From: Spisula solida
Taxonomy: Eukaryota > Mollusca > Bivalvia > Venerida > Mactridae
Direction: 5' to 3'
NCBI GenBank assembly: GCA_947247005.1
Contig: OX365956.1
Coordinates: forward strand, 13,598,089-13,662,088
DNA length: 64,000 nucleotides
Part shown: in pieces, positions 1 through 10,937 of the stretch
Layout: every line of letters starts with the position of its first letter
How positions within the stretch are numbered: position 1 is the first letter of the stretch
Translations under genes and position numbers: made by a program
The notes under the pieces: model-generated
What the model was told of the DNA's origin: nothing
What the model saw: only the letters and a program-made list of their open reading frames with translations
The model's database searches: none

Positions 1-1120
1 CTCCACGAACGGATGTTTGCAACAGAAAGGTATACAATTAAAATGTTGAAATATGAGGCTACATTTGCTATGCATTATACTAGTACCAGGTAATAACTTA
101 TATATGCTACTAGTTAATTAAGGTGTGGAAATATTTGACAGTATTCAAGGGCACTTGCTCCAAAATCAAGCAATGGTCTTCTAATCATAGTGATCCATCC
201 CTCCTATGATTTCTATGATGATATTGTTGGTCTTGCTAATAATACGGAAGACAAAAACATAACAAGCAGGGACAATAAATCCAAAATAGGTTATGTAGAT
301 TTGCTATTCTTCGGCATTGCACTACTACTAATGAGATATATCCACCTATTGATAAAGTCCGTGTAATTTCATGACACTACCGAGTACCTTTTCAGAGTTA
401 CAATGTAGTCTCCATACAAAAAGCTTAGTATGAAACATAACGAAGGGAAACAATGAGGGTGTGCTTGACTTATCGTTAAAGCACAGCTATGCAAAATAAC
501 GCAATAGCATTGCGGTGAAGAAAGTAATACAACGGCTACATATATCGTGTCTTACAGTGGTGTCAAATTCAGAATATTGGTTATGTGTGAATCGCATTAA
601 TAATAATTACGCACTTGTGTTTTAGCTTTAACAATTACTTCTCATCCGAGCTCTTGTTTTATGCATACTTACACAGGTACATATTTATGGTTTCGTTATT
701 TCAATGAACCGTTATAGTTTGCTCACAACACTACTATTAGCAAAAATGGAATTTGTTGGATGATCGGATGTGATATAATTAAGTAACATACACATATGTG
801 TTGAAATGTTTTGTTACAGATTTCCGATATCAATGTAAAATGTGGCGTGGAGTGCGTTCTTATGTATATTTAATACACAGGTACAAAGTCTTACACATGC
901 ATGAGTTTATTATATTGTTTTTATTATTGTAAGTATACAACGGGTAAGTCGATGGTTATAAAAAACAACACTTAAACAATAAAGTAAAGTAAACACATAT
1001 GATAAACACGCTGAGAAAATCACAGAATAATCATGCATAATAATTAACAAGTACATGTAGTTATAGTTAGTGAATGATATACAAAATGTCCGGCAGCATT
1101 TATTCACCTTTTCCTTGGCG
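1..1120. other. AT-rich flank with no recognisable gene
   Basis: I see no convincing exon, RNA gene or repeat with a sister copy here. The minus-strand open frame at 910-1107 is AT-driven and hydrophobic without a recognisable domain. Confidence 0.5.
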
Positions 1121-1606
1121 AGATATCGCTGACTTGGAATAAGAAGGTCGTAATAAAAAAAGAGTATATTAAGTCAGACAGGGAAGGCAGCACTCAACTT
1201 AACCAGCCGAGCACAGAAAACATTAAAAACACACAAAGCACAATGCCCAACTAAACAAGCGCAGATCCGCCCAAGTCCAAGCTGTCGAAAAGTATAATAA
1301 ATTATAACTAGCTGAATGACCCAGTAGAAAAGATACAGCAACCAAAAGGCGGAATGCCTGCGCTGAATGACCTAGTAACAACAGTAAAACTGCTGAACTA
1401 CATAGTTATAGCAGACTCGTTCATATTTGAAATCTGCATCACAAGGCACTTTATTATGAAAATCGGAACTGGTCTTGTTGACCAAACCTAAGATTAAAAA
1501 GCTTGTTATTCCATAAGTAAAGAGTAGTTTTCAGACAGTTTTTTCCTGTTTTCTTAAAATATTGATTTTGTACTTACGACCTTCTCATTCTTAGCCAGCG
1601 ATATAT
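1121..1606. mobile_element. TIR element (family C) carrying a nested insertion
   Basis: The ends are inverted repeats: the left reads GATATCGCTGACTTGGAATA and the right is its imperfect complement, ending AGCCAGCGATATAT. Each end continues into AGAAGGTCGTAA or its complement. Sister copies lie at 29699-29915, solo and about 217 bp, and at 34740-34977, diverged. This copy is roughly twice as long because another repeat sits inside it. No transposase is visible, so it is a non-autonomous DNA element. Confidence 0.7.
1162..1414 (-). repeat. Dispersed repeat family A, copy 1 (nested)
   Basis: This is the reverse complement of the repeat at 33344-33600 and is related to 5268-5790 and 57386-57602. 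It contains phrases such as AGCTGAATGACC repeated with variation. Comparison with the solo family C element at 29699 shows where it interrupts the host element. It has no coding capacity. Confidence 0.7.
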
Positions 1607-1614
1607 AAGTTATA

Positions 1615-1874
1615 GTTAGAACATATTAAGTAAATTTTAATGATTAAAAAGGGCGGAGCGAGCGAAGCGAAGCGAGGCCTTTTTAGTCATTAAAATTTAC
1701 TTCATATGTTCTAACTAACTTAGAATATAACATTCTGCATTCTGATTGGCCGATAGAAATTAGCGCCAACGCAAGACGTCAAGTCTGTTAAGAGAAAATT
1801 ATAATGATTAAATTTTCATTTAACCGCGAAAATGCGGCGTTTTCATTGGCTCATAATGTAGGTTATATTCTAAT
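1615..1874 (+). mobile_element. Foldback MITE (family D), copy 1
   Basis: The element starts GTTAGAACATATTAAG and ends near TTATATTCTAA, giving short inverted ends of the form GTTAGAA. The first 100 bp form a further hairpin with arms of about 38 bp around a GC-rich apex (GGAGCGAGCGAAGCG). An inverted sister copy lies at 25741-25972 and shares the internal block containing CGCGAAAATGCGGCG. Confidence 0.75.
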
Positions 1875-1942
1875 GAAATATAGTACAGTTTGACAGAATA
1901 GACTTGTGTCTGGTCAATGTTCGGCAAGAATTCGTCGGAATG

Positions 1943-1948
1943 TTTATT
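1943..1948 (-). terminator. Candidate poly(A) signal of the minus-strand receptor gene
   Basis: AATAAA on the minus strand (TTTATT as written), about 185 nt beyond the stop codon of the receptor gene. This is a usual spacing for a short 3' UTR. Confidence 0.4.
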
Positions 1949-2130
1949 TTATTGAAAATACAAGCCGTTGATAAAAGAGAGAAAGTCAAAGAATATGTTA
2001 GTATATCATGCAAATTCTGTACAAATATGGTAGATCAAAACAAATGATTAAATGAGCTCGAATAATTACCATGAAAGGCAATGAAACATGCACTAAGCAT
2101 TTGAAAAGAACTTTGTATATTCATTTAGGT

Positions 2131-3432
2131 CTATGTAGGACCCGTTGCCGTGATTGCAAGGAAGATGGCGAAACTACCTATTGATGCCGCAGTGAACATC
2201 ACAAGAGCTATACGATCGACCAGTTTACTAATCTTCCTCCAGGTAATCTTCTCATGCTCATTCAGTTCAGCAACAAGTCTACCGAGCTGACTTTCTAATC
2301 TATCCGAATCTATTGGCTCAACAACAATTTTCTTAGCTCCATCAGCCTTTTCATGTTTTTCAGGAACTGTCTTGATCAGGCGGTTGTCACTCGCTGGGTC
2401 GATTTGGGATGATCTTCTTCGCGAACAAGTTAAAATACGATAGAATGACTGTAACCAAGACGGAACAGGCACTGTATCTTCTATATAGTACCATTTTAAA
2501 TTTACTACTGTGACTAATACAATCAAGGAACTTAGAATCATGTCGATCATAAGCTTGTATGAAATAATAGGTACAGGGTCCGAGCTCTGTGGTAACAAAT
2601 CACTTACAATGGTCATGAAGACGGCAATCGAAAGAAGTACGGTGATTGCATACGATACACGTTCACCAGATTCCGGAATCAGAAGAAACACGATGACATT
2701 CAACATACTCAGAAACATGATGGGTAGAATCACGTTGATTATGACGAATGAAGGTTTCCGATCTAAGAACAACACGAAATCTAACTGTGAATCAGTACCA
2801 GTCTTTCCTTGAGTTACCTTCGATCGTGTTATTGTCCACATTGCATTTTCTTGATAAATGCTGAAATCAACTTCATCCTTCCTCGGGTACAGTTTGACTT
2901 CATTCTCAGTGTAGCCAAGCGAGTTAAATGATGTTTCACATGCTTGTGTATCAAATGGATAATTTCGAACGTTTACCGCACAAGTACTTTCGATCAAATC
3001 TACCGGTAACCACGACGCTGTTCCGTCGGCGTAGAATCGTATTTTATTCCATTTTTTACCAAGCGCATCCACGTCTTCTGCAGGGCTAAGTAATACAAGC
3101 TCGGGTATCCAAACGTTGCTGTACATAACTGTCGTGTACCAGATCCCACCGTATAATGCCGGATTCCACTTCATATTAACGTCTTTCCACGTAACATATA
3201 AGGCCCCGACAAAGGAAAAATCTCCATTCACTTCATCAAATTCCTGAATGCTTTTAATGTAAGCTTGTATTTCAACATTTACAGAATCGCTCTGATCTGC
3301 CACTGGTCGCACGTTGATATTATAATCTGCCAGCAAGTCCCTTAGTAAAGTTTTTGTATCATTAATAGTTCCACATTGTCCGTAGTTAAATAAACATAAA
3401 ACTAGTATCAAACATATTTTTGAAGCCGCCAT
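2131..3432 (-). CDS. Nicotinic-acetylcholine-receptor-like Cys-loop channel subunit, intronless (copy 1)
   Basis: A single-exon 433-codon gene for a pentameric ligand-gated ion channel subunit in the plasma membrane. A signal peptide (about 1-20) precedes the ligand-binding domain, where the canonical Cys-loop is C151-x13-C165 containing NYPFDTQ. M1 is about 229-251; M2 is preceded by G256-E257-R258, the cation-channel type of selectivity motif. M3 is 290-312, the cytoplasmic loop is short (about 90 residues), and M4 is 404-427. The loop-D tryptophan is kept (W82, in TWKDVNMKWNP). The loop-A tyrosine is replaced (WIPELVLLSP), the loop-B tryptophan by L172, and there is no vicinal Cys pair in loop C. 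It is therefore a non-alpha-type divergent subunit and acetylcholine binding on its principal face is doubtful. The ATG has a favourable context (purine at -3, G at +4). It is divergent to its paralogue at 12211-13500. Confidence 0.93.
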   Translation of the reverse strand: MAASKICLILVLCLFNYGQCGTINDTKTLLRDLLADYNINVRPVADQSDSVNVEIQAYIKSIQEFDEVNGDFSFVGALYVTWKDVNMKWNPALYGGIWYTTVMYSNVWIPELVLLSPAEDVDALGKKWNKIRFYADGTASWLPVDLIESTCAVNVRNYPFDTQACETSFNSLGYTENEVKLYPRKDEVDFSIYQENAMWTITRSKVTQGKTGTDSQLDFVLFLDRKPSFVIINVILPIMFLSMLNVIVFLLIPESGERVSYAITVLLSIAVFMTIVSDLLPQSSDPVPIISYKLMIDMILSSLIVLVTVVNLKWYYIEDTVPVPSWLQSFYRILTCSRRRSSQIDPASDNRLIKTVPEKHEKADGAKKIVVEPIDSDRLESQLGRLVAELNEHEKITWRKISKLVDRIALVMFTAASIGSFAIFLAITATGPT

Positions 3433-3915
3433 AGCCGATCTAGCATAAAGAAGTCTGGACTTTCGTGTGTTTGGCGAGTATCAATCTTCAGGCTAATGAA
3501 ACATGGATATGTTGCCTTTAACTAAACTCATGTGCGGTAAAATCATCTATTTAATAACCTATCTCCAATCCTAGATATACGTCAGTGGGCGATCATTGTT
3601 CGAGCACTGTTATTATAATAAGTAATCTATAATCAATCAATACTACACAATTACGCATCGAGTGTTTTGTAAATATACTTAGTTAAGGCTACAATCATCT
3701 AAGAATTAAAACAAAGAATCAGAACAAACCTAGTGAAAGTAATTGACATTTGATTCTCTTGACAGTTTGTGTCTGTTCGATGATTGTAGTCTAACACTCG
3801 CTAATTGGACCCCAGCGAGCAGGCAGCATTCACGTAAAAGGTATTCTTCGTAATAGCTTAAAAATGTGTTTGAATATATACCAGGGGTGTTTAAACAGAA
3901 ATGCACCATAGCCCG
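3433..3915. other. 5' flank of receptor copy 1
   Basis: About 115 nt upstream of the ATG the minus strand reads ATTAAATAG, a weak TATA-like string. No clear promoter or uORF can be supported. The minus-strand open frame at 3730-4047 runs through a hairpin and is not convincing. Confidence 0.3.
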
Positions 3916-3958
3916 TAAAAATGTATCGAGGTAAAAATGAATCCTCGATACATTTTTA
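3916..3958. repeat. Perfect 16-bp hairpin
   Basis: TAAAAATGTATCGAGG is followed, after 11 bp, by its exact complement CCTCGATACATTTTTA. No second copy was noticed, so it may be a remnant of a foldback element. Confidence 0.7.
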
Positions 3959-4049
3959 TAAATCAGTAGTTTTATCGTCTCCAAGTATTCACTTCCAAAA
4001 GATAAGCACAGATACAGTCTGATTATCAATACGTAATGTGTTTTCATTC

Positions 4050-5060
4050 ACATTTCTTACTAAGTACTGTGTGCAGGCACTAATGAAGGCCAAACTGAGA
4101 AATGAGATGCTTTCTTTTTTAGAGTCTTGGAAACAGATGGAAATAACAAGGGACAATATATTTCAAATACGGTGGGTGGGGAAGCTCAAAAACCTTTTCC
4201 TTTTTCAGAAAGTCGTGTAAAATGGCCGCGTATGGTGAAAGCACATTGTAATGCAACAGAAACAAGACACCATTCAAATCCGTGACTAGTCTGTGTTTGT
4301 TAACGTTTGTTTTCGCTTTGTGAACGAATTTACCTTTGTTAAACGTGGCATTCACGCATTTCCCACCTTATTCAATTTGAATGATATGACATTTATTTAT
4401 AAAACACGGTATGCATTTCTACGGACGGTCATGGAGCATTTTACAATGTAACCTGTCTTTGCTAGCCCATGTTAAGTTACAGGATGGACCAACGTGTCGT
4501 CAACGGTCATTACATTTGCAAAACAAAATGGTTTCAACTATAATTGAACAGTTTACGAGGGTATGCGTATTGTCTTCTGTAAGCAGAAATGGGTATCAAC
4601 CTAAACTGCACTGATCTTCCTCATTTCGATTGAGACTTGGAACGTTAGCTTCCACTGATAAGGTAACACAGTGAGATACTTGCCTATAAATCTTGCATCA
4701 GTTCCCAGACTGTGTTCTGGACTTTTGCGACCATTTGTGAGGATACTGTTGTATTTGGACAGTGTTCATATCCAAATTAACTTGCACCTCTTCATAAACA
4801 AACTATCAAGTATTGAAGATTTGTTTTTCTCTTATATATTCAGTACATGTTTGGTTTAATAAGGCATTCAATTTTACTCCAATAAGAAGAAAACAACGAC
4901 TCTTATTAGATAAATAAAACCATTTTGGTCAAAGGAAGATTAGAATTGCTCCACTATTCCGCATTATTGGCACAGCTGGACCAAACAAATGAGGTATCAA
5001 TTTAAATCTAACCTAATACCTTCCAATGTAGTTTATTGCTTGTAGACAACAAACATTCGT
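4050..5060 (-). mobile_element. Degenerate mariner-like element, copy 2
   Basis: Colinear short similarities to the mariner relic at 17287-18595 run through this stretch, including CATTACATTTGCAAA, AATGGGTATC and ATAAGAAGAAAACAACGAC-like blocks in the same order. The TIRs are not preserved and the frame is broken. By analogy with the better copy, the transposase strand is minus. The boundaries are approximate. Confidence 0.5.
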
Positions 5061-5267
5061 ACATAGGAGATATAGCCTCACATACATTAACTTTTAAACA
5101 TTCCCTGTAACGCAGTACTGAGTACATTATCCCAAAACGCAAAACTGCTATTTTATATTTTAATACTGATCAATACGAAATCGCCATTCTGATATTTGAA
5201 TATTGTGATCTACTTATGCTCGAGAATAACGGATGCGGGGTTAAACGGATTCAGATTTCCTCCTAAA

Positions 5268-5790
5268 AAGATAATAGAAAGTTGGACATGGAAGGTAGCT
5301 CTGAACTCAACCAGCCGAACACAGTAAACATAGAAACATCACATACTACAATGACACGGTACAATGCCCAACACATAAATGAACGAGGAAATGAACTGCC
5401 CAAGGCACAGCCGTCAAAAAGCTTAATTGCCTAGTTTCAGCAATCGAAATGCTAAATGCCCTAACTGAATGATCCAGTTTCAACAGTAAAAGGGCTGAAA
5501 TACCTAGTTTAGCCGCCCGAAGTCCCAAAACGTTAACGAATAACCAAAATGGCTGAACGTCCTTGTATCAGCCGAATGACCTTGTTTCAGCAATAAAAAG
5601 CTTAATGCCCTAGCTGAATGACATACATGTAGTTTCAACAAGTGAAATGACCAAGCGATATGAACCAGTTGCAACAAGCTGAATTCTATAGCGGAATGAC
5701 CTTAAACAAGCTGAATGCCCTACATGTAGCTGTATGACCTAGTTTCAACAGGTTAAATGCCCTAGCTGAAGGACCCAGTAAATTAAGACA
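5268..5790 (-). repeat. Dispersed repeat family A, copy 2, with internal subrepeats
   Basis: It begins with the same block as copy 1 (GGACATGGAAGGTAGCTCTGA, related to GACAGGGAAGGCAGCACTCAA). It then expands into about ten imperfect units of the form CTGAATGACCTAGTTTCAACA. The variable internal tandem array resembles the central arrays of some molluscan non-autonomous elements, but the class is not established. Confidence 0.6.
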
Positions 5791-6178
5791 TTAATTAGTA
5801 TTGTACAGCCTGCTACATTGCTGCACGCACTAATTGTAATTTCATTTGCATGTACTTAATGTAATGCTCAATTTTGTAAGGGAAGTAATCAGTCTTTAAT
5901 AAACTCTTATCTGTTACAGTATCAGTTATCTGTTCTGGATAAAGCTTACTGATTAAGATGTGTATTTAGATGGTAACAGTTAACACATGTTACACAAAAG
6001 GAAATCAGCAGTTTTAAAAGTGATCACGAATGTAATATATTCGAGACACACATTCGGACAGGGAGGATCTATCATGAGTTGTCAATTAAAATTGATATTA
6101 AACAAGTTCTTGAAATTTTATGAAGCGAGCCTCTAGTGAGCATTATAATATTTCCCTTATGAGTTTAAAAGAGGTTTT
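5791..6178. other. Unannotated spacer
   Basis: AT-rich sequence with no convincing open frame, splice-framed exon or repeat copy. Confidence 0.4.
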
Positions 6179-6741
6179 TATTTAATGCTAACTGATGAGA
6201 TATGGAGTTCTATCAGTGAAATAAAACCTATATCAGTCACTGGTTATCACCAACAATGTGACTATTATAAGCTTCGCTCCCTCATAGGGACTACTTTAAT
6301 TTTACCAAAGCTCATAACTAAACTGTCTGTTACTTTTTTATTATTGAATGGAAACATGTCATGTGGGGGTTTATATTCTTAGTTAGACCTTTTCCTACGA
6401 ATTGGTGAATGTTTTGATGCAAAATTCTCAAATAAGTCGTTTTCACATACTAACCATAATCCAAGATGGCGGATTGAGAAATATGAATGGAATAACATAT
6501 TGATACACAGCCTAACCACGGTGGTAATTTGGCATAGATAGTACCAGTTTTGACACCAGATAAGCATTAAATAAATATAATATTTGTGTGTTTGTTTTGA
6601 CTGAATATGGTTAATATCTCATCTTGTAGTGATAAAATTTTAATATTTTAACTCGCGCTACGCGCTCTTGAAAATATTGAATTTTATCACTACATGGTGA
6701 GATATAAACCATATTCAATCAAAACAAACAAATATCCTCTA
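6179..6741 (+). repeat. Long dispersed repeat (family B), copy 1
   Basis: It matches 19182-19750 over its whole length in the same orientation, starting at TTTAATGCTAACTGATGAG. Its last 120 bp fold back on themselves: GAATATGGTTAATATCTCATC pairs with its complement around a CTCGCGCTACGCGCTC apex. The short open frames inside are not conserved. Confidence 0.8.
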
Positions 6742-6845
6742 TGTATTAATTGACATCATATCATATGACACAAATACCATGAAAATAACAATGTTTATAT
6801 TGACAAACATGCTCCGTTATATTACACGATTTAGGGGAAATAATA

Positions 6846-7205
6846 GAGAGGTTGCGAAAGGCAACGTGTAACGTGTACGTGTACGTGAATACTATTTTTG
6901 GGTATTTCGTCATCCAGGTATGTGTAGTTTCTACAAGTTACGGACGTGTGACAGACGAAAATATAATGTGTACTACGTCACACAGGTATGCGTATGCACG
7001 GGAAACCCAAGATTTTCGCCGATAGTTTCAGTGAGTTTATATAAACACTCATTATCGATTCACGAAGAAATCATGTTACAACTTCCTTGTGATGTTACAC
7101 GCACAAGTTGTATTTCACAAGCCAATTTCAATTGCAACGCGTACGTATACATGTACCGGTAGCTACACGTACACGTTGTCGTACACGTTCGAATCGCAAC
7201 CTCTC
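6846..7205 (+). mobile_element. TA-flanked MITE (family E), copy 1, intact
   Basis: 360 bp with ends GAGAGGTTGCGA and TCGCAACCTCTC, flanked on both sides by TA, the target duplication of Tc1/mariner-type elements. Sister copies are at 38439-39146 (interrupted), 38723-39078 and 39883-41984 (interrupted). The small open frame 6920-7162 is part of the repeat and not a gene. Confidence 0.85.
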
Positions 7206-7806
7206 TAATGACGCCATTTCGGAAATCGAGTTACGTCATTTGAACGTTATACTACACTAGATGTATAAGACTATACGTACTCGTTATTCTAACCCGGATA
7301 CAAGGACAGTCATGTGATAGATTGACCCACAATATTACTATATTACATTATTGATTGTTTGACCCTAAAAATCGGATATGATCAAACCAAGTAGGGTAAG
7401 TATTTTGTGGTTTCGGGCAAAAAATATGTTACACAATCATGTAATTTAGTTGATGACACGCATCGTTCCTGCTGTCCAAAACATTTTCTGACTGGTGAAA
7501 TACCTTGAATAATAGCATCTACATTAAGTAGCTCAACTTACGACTGTTCAACGCAACGTATTTATTTCAGAACTATATTTTTAGATAGTCTAAAGAAAAA
7601 AACTAAGTCGACTGTCTAAGGAAAAACAATTAAGTCGACAAAATTTAGTCAATACGTTGAGACTCAAATCATCCTTTTAACTATGATCATAGTGAGGTCA
7701 ATGTTTATAGTCATGTTATGTTCAATTACGCAAATGTGGACACTATCAAATCTAGCTAGTCGTTTCCGGTCAAGATAAGACATATTCAACTAACAACAAA
7801 TTAGCC
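7206..7806. other. 5' flank of the small peptide gene
   Basis: This is the 600 bp upstream of the predicted ATG. TTTATAG near 7704 is a weak TATA-like candidate. No repeat copy was recognised. Confidence 0.3.
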
Positions 7807-9860
7807 ATGAGAGCTGGTAAGTTGATTCAGGAAGCCTTAATTACTATACTAGTTATGTTATTTTTGACAGTAATGCATGTACATTGATGATCTAGGATAT
7901 TAATACTAACTCATTTTGTACATGTAGTTGTATTTTTAGCAATGTGCATGTATAGAGTAGCACTTGCACCTAATCGTAATGTTACAATACTCGATCTGAA
8001 TTTTTGAGTGTGATTTTTGTGATATACACTACTCCATTTTGAATTGTACTTGTCGTTAATTAAGAAATAAAAATCTGTTCGCGTTTATTGTCGGTGAATA
8101 AAACACGGGCAGGAGTTCGGATGCGGAAAAATTAAATCACGAGTGCCCGTGTTTTATTCACCGACAATATACAAGAACAGATTTTTTATTTCGATTCTAA
8201 GTACGATAATATCCCGCACTATTTAACTGCGCACATTTCATTTTCACCCATTTGACATTGAACATAATTCCACGCTGAAATTGAGTGGCTTATTAACTGG
8301 TACAATTACCTCCATCGTTAATAAAAACGACCTTCGTAATTTTCTGAAGGAAATACCACATTTTAAACATTGAAACAATTTTAATAACACGAGTATATGT
8401 TATCTATTTCATAAAATGAAAAATATAAATGAATTGATTATCAAAAGCTTTAATAAAACTTGGTTTCTAGAGAATATTGGAGTTTCTAAAAATAGATGCG
8501 TCATAGCTGTAACAATGGATTCTCGTGCAACTCGCCTTGTCATCGTGACTCGTAGAAAATTTTACTATAAAGTTTACGTTCATTCATTCATAAATATGTC
8601 ACGTGATCCTGGGCGTAAATAGAAACAGCCAATTTGATAGGTATGTTTTATGGGGGTAATAATACATTGTTAGGTCCGCTCTATATTTAATGGATTAATC
8701 CGCAGATCATGTTAGAATCGTTATGTAATCGAACAGTTTGATTTGTTGGCGGAAGCAAATGACGGTATATGAGGCAATTGACTAAGTGCGTAATACTATG
8801 TGTTTTATTACACGTGGCATTTAGTCAATAGTCCAACACTGTAACGAGTGGTGTCAAAATAGGGGTTAATTCTTTGCTGGTCATCAATATAAACCTGTTT
8901 GGTAAACTGAACTGCAGTACTGTTACATGTACATCCTGTAGCACAAATATTTAACGTATTGTCTTTTTACACTGTATTTCAGGAACGGTGATTTGTTTGA
9001 GCGTTTATTTCTTAGCAGTGGTAACTGCAGGTCCATTACAGATTTCCCCAGTCAATCATGGTATGATTTGTCTGTTTTCTTATGACTTTTACATTGTATT
9101 TAACTGAGATGACCTAAAGGTTATTGTAGAATACAGTTGTAGCACAGGTTATATAAAACGAAAACTGGGGGACTTTAGAATCAAATTGCTGGATTTTTGT
9201 AAAATATATAGATTTCTTGTTAACAAAAGTTAACAATTTTGATAAATGTCATCGTAAAATATAATGTATTTTAGCAGTGTTATTTTATTAGTAGATGTAC
9301 CATTTGCAGCTAAACACTCAGTACAATGTACATCTCCGTCTCATTGGCAGTGCTAAATATGTTATACGAGGGTTGTCCGGAAAGTTTCGAGACTGTGTCA
9401 ATATATCAAAAGGTATTTGGCACAATTCAATGACGAGTATACAGGAGATAATATTAAATTTTTCATGAGTCTCTTATTAAAACAGGGAATTGTTTTAGTT
9501 CATAGATTGTAAGATATTGGTTGCTTGAACAACCAAAATAGCGCTTCACGGAGCACTTCAAAATTGACGTGCATTCACAATTCATAAATCGCTCGCCATC
9601 TGAATAATTGGATATATTTTATATTGATAATATTTGTCTAAGATCTCACACAGAGCAACAGAAACAATTATTTGTGCCGTTAAGAAGAACTCTCTTATAG
9701 ATCTATATATATGTTACCCACTAACCTATTTTCAGACATGCCGTATCCTTTAGATGGTAACCATAATATCATACGTGGAGTAACAACAACAACACAGACT
9801 CTTACAGACACGCAGAATGACTTATTTCATAGTCTGTACTTATTCTGGAAAGGCAAATAA
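7807..9860 (+). CDS. Predicted three-exon small secreted peptide precursor (70 residues)
   Basis: Exons 7807-7816, 8983-9060 and 9736-9860 join in frame (phases 1 and 1) to 71 codons including stop. The splice signals are good: donor GTAAGTTG, acceptor TTACACTGTATTTCAG, donor GTATGA, acceptor CTAACCTATTTTCAG. The first 19 residues form a textbook signal peptide: MRAG, then a hydrophobic core, with V-T-A at -3 to -1. The mature part (about 51 residues) has no cysteine, an acidic/polar middle with a TTTT run, and ends SLYLFWKGK. Gly-Lys before the stop would fit carboxypeptidase trimming and C-terminal amidation, as in neuropeptides, but no dibasic internal site is present. I do not recognise the family. 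Intron 1 holds a foldback element and intron 2 a mariner fragment. The gene sits between the two receptor genes. The exons are too short to appear as a long open frame. Confidence 0.6.
8064..8192. mobile_element. Foldback element in intron 1 of the peptide gene
   Basis: Arms of about 48 bp (GAAATAAAAATCTGTTCGCG ... and its near-complement) flank a loop of about 30 bp. The inner part GAATAAAACACGGGCA pairs with TGCCCGTGTTTTATTC. It is non-coding, and no other copy was recognised in the window. Confidence 0.7.
9366..9560 (+). mobile_element. Mariner-type end fragment in intron 2 of the peptide gene
   Basis: After a TA, the sequence CGAGGGTTGTCCGGAAAGTT is the same type of terminal repeat as the ends of the mariner relic at 17287-18595. 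The opposite end is not visible, so this is a solo or truncated end. The right boundary is approximate. Confidence 0.45.
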
Positions 9861-9861
9861 A
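9856..9861 (+). terminator. AATAAA overlapping the stop codon of the peptide gene
   Basis: The last lysine codon and the TAA stop lie inside AAATAAAC, so the hexamer AATAAA begins within the coding sequence. If used, the 3' UTR would be only about 10-30 nt. Confidence 0.35.
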
Positions 9862-10456
9862 CGATTGATGTAATATAATACTTGTTAATTTCTATAGTCG
9901 GGATAAGTTAATATGGTTTTGATATGCAATCATTCACGTACTGTACATAATTAGTTAAATGCACCCTGTAACTTAAGTATGAACTCCCACAATGAACTTA
10001 ATTATTTGATATGTGTCTGTTTTCTCTCATTAATAGTCAAAAGTATACGAGTGCGTTTGTTTGCAACCTGGTTTGAACTTAAAACTATCAAACTTAGCAT
10101 TCGTTTTGCAAATCGGTTTGAACAAGAAAATGTTTGCACATGTATTAATGGGTTTATCGATAGCAGGACATTTTTGTTGAGGAAAATCTAGTTTGGGTTC
10201 GAACTTGGATAAATAAACAGACAATTATTGAACTATATTATATTAAAGACACACATGGAGTTGGTTTGTTCTGAATAATATTAATACTATTTCTTCGAAT
10301 GAACAGGCAGTAGTATCATATAAGGAACTCGCATGCGTTCTTTGATTAGCATCATAAGAGATCACCTCTTGGTTTCTGGCAATCTAACCTGTCGTTTCAG
10401 AAACGACCATTGTTACAAGATTATCAAGTACTATCACTAAAACAGTAACGCTTGTG
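9862..10456. other. Spacer downstream of the peptide gene
   Basis: No supported gene. The open frame 9979-10191 starts at an ATG but shows no domain or splice context and is overlapped by an equally long antisense frame. Confidence 0.35.
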
Positions 10457-10610
10457 TTGGTAGTTTTTCACTAAAATGGTCATTTGTTGCAAACTTTTCC
10501 AAACTCTTGAACTAAGTTTGATTTCATGTCATTGGTAGTTTTTCACTACAATGGTCATTTGTTGCAAACTATTTCAAACCCTTTGAAATAAGTTTGATTT
10601 AATGTCAACG
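10457..10610 (+). repeat. Local tandem duplication, two units of about 85 bp
   Basis: Both units begin TTGGTAGTTTTTCACTA and continue ATGGTCATTTGTTGCAAAC and AAGTTTGATTT with a few differences. It is non-coding. Confidence 0.8.
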
Positions 10611-10937
10611 AAGTGGCGTTTTGTATTTAAGGTTTTAGTTTTTGGTATAAGCAGACAAGAATTTAACTGGAACTATGCCAGTGACATTTAGGAAGTTCCA
10701 TTTTCTTAAGAACAAAGCATTCGTCTCTACCTACTGTTTGTTTAAAGTACTAAACGAAGCCGACAAAGGCCATTCCGTAGTACGAAGAAAAACAGGTTGC
10801 AAACCCATTTGTATTCCAATACCGGTCTACATGTAACAAAACAAAATAAAATATAAAATAACTTTGTTTCAAACAAAAACGTCAAGTATTAAACCTGGGC
10901 CTCACACTAAAACTTGGTTTAAAGTTAACGGTATGTT

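Noticed and set aside
2510..2812. Plus-strand open frame inside receptor copy 1
   Set aside because: It is the exact antisense of M1-M3, mirrored by an antisense frame in copy 2 (12789-13133). Both follow from the conserved coding sequence.
6920..7162. Open frame of 80 codons
   Set aside because: It lies wholly inside a TA-flanked MITE, and the same frame decays in the sister copies.
10190..10215. tRNA-like B box (GGTTCGAAC)
   Set aside because: No A box at the right distance and no cloverleaf can be drawn. No tRNA gene was found anywhere in the window.
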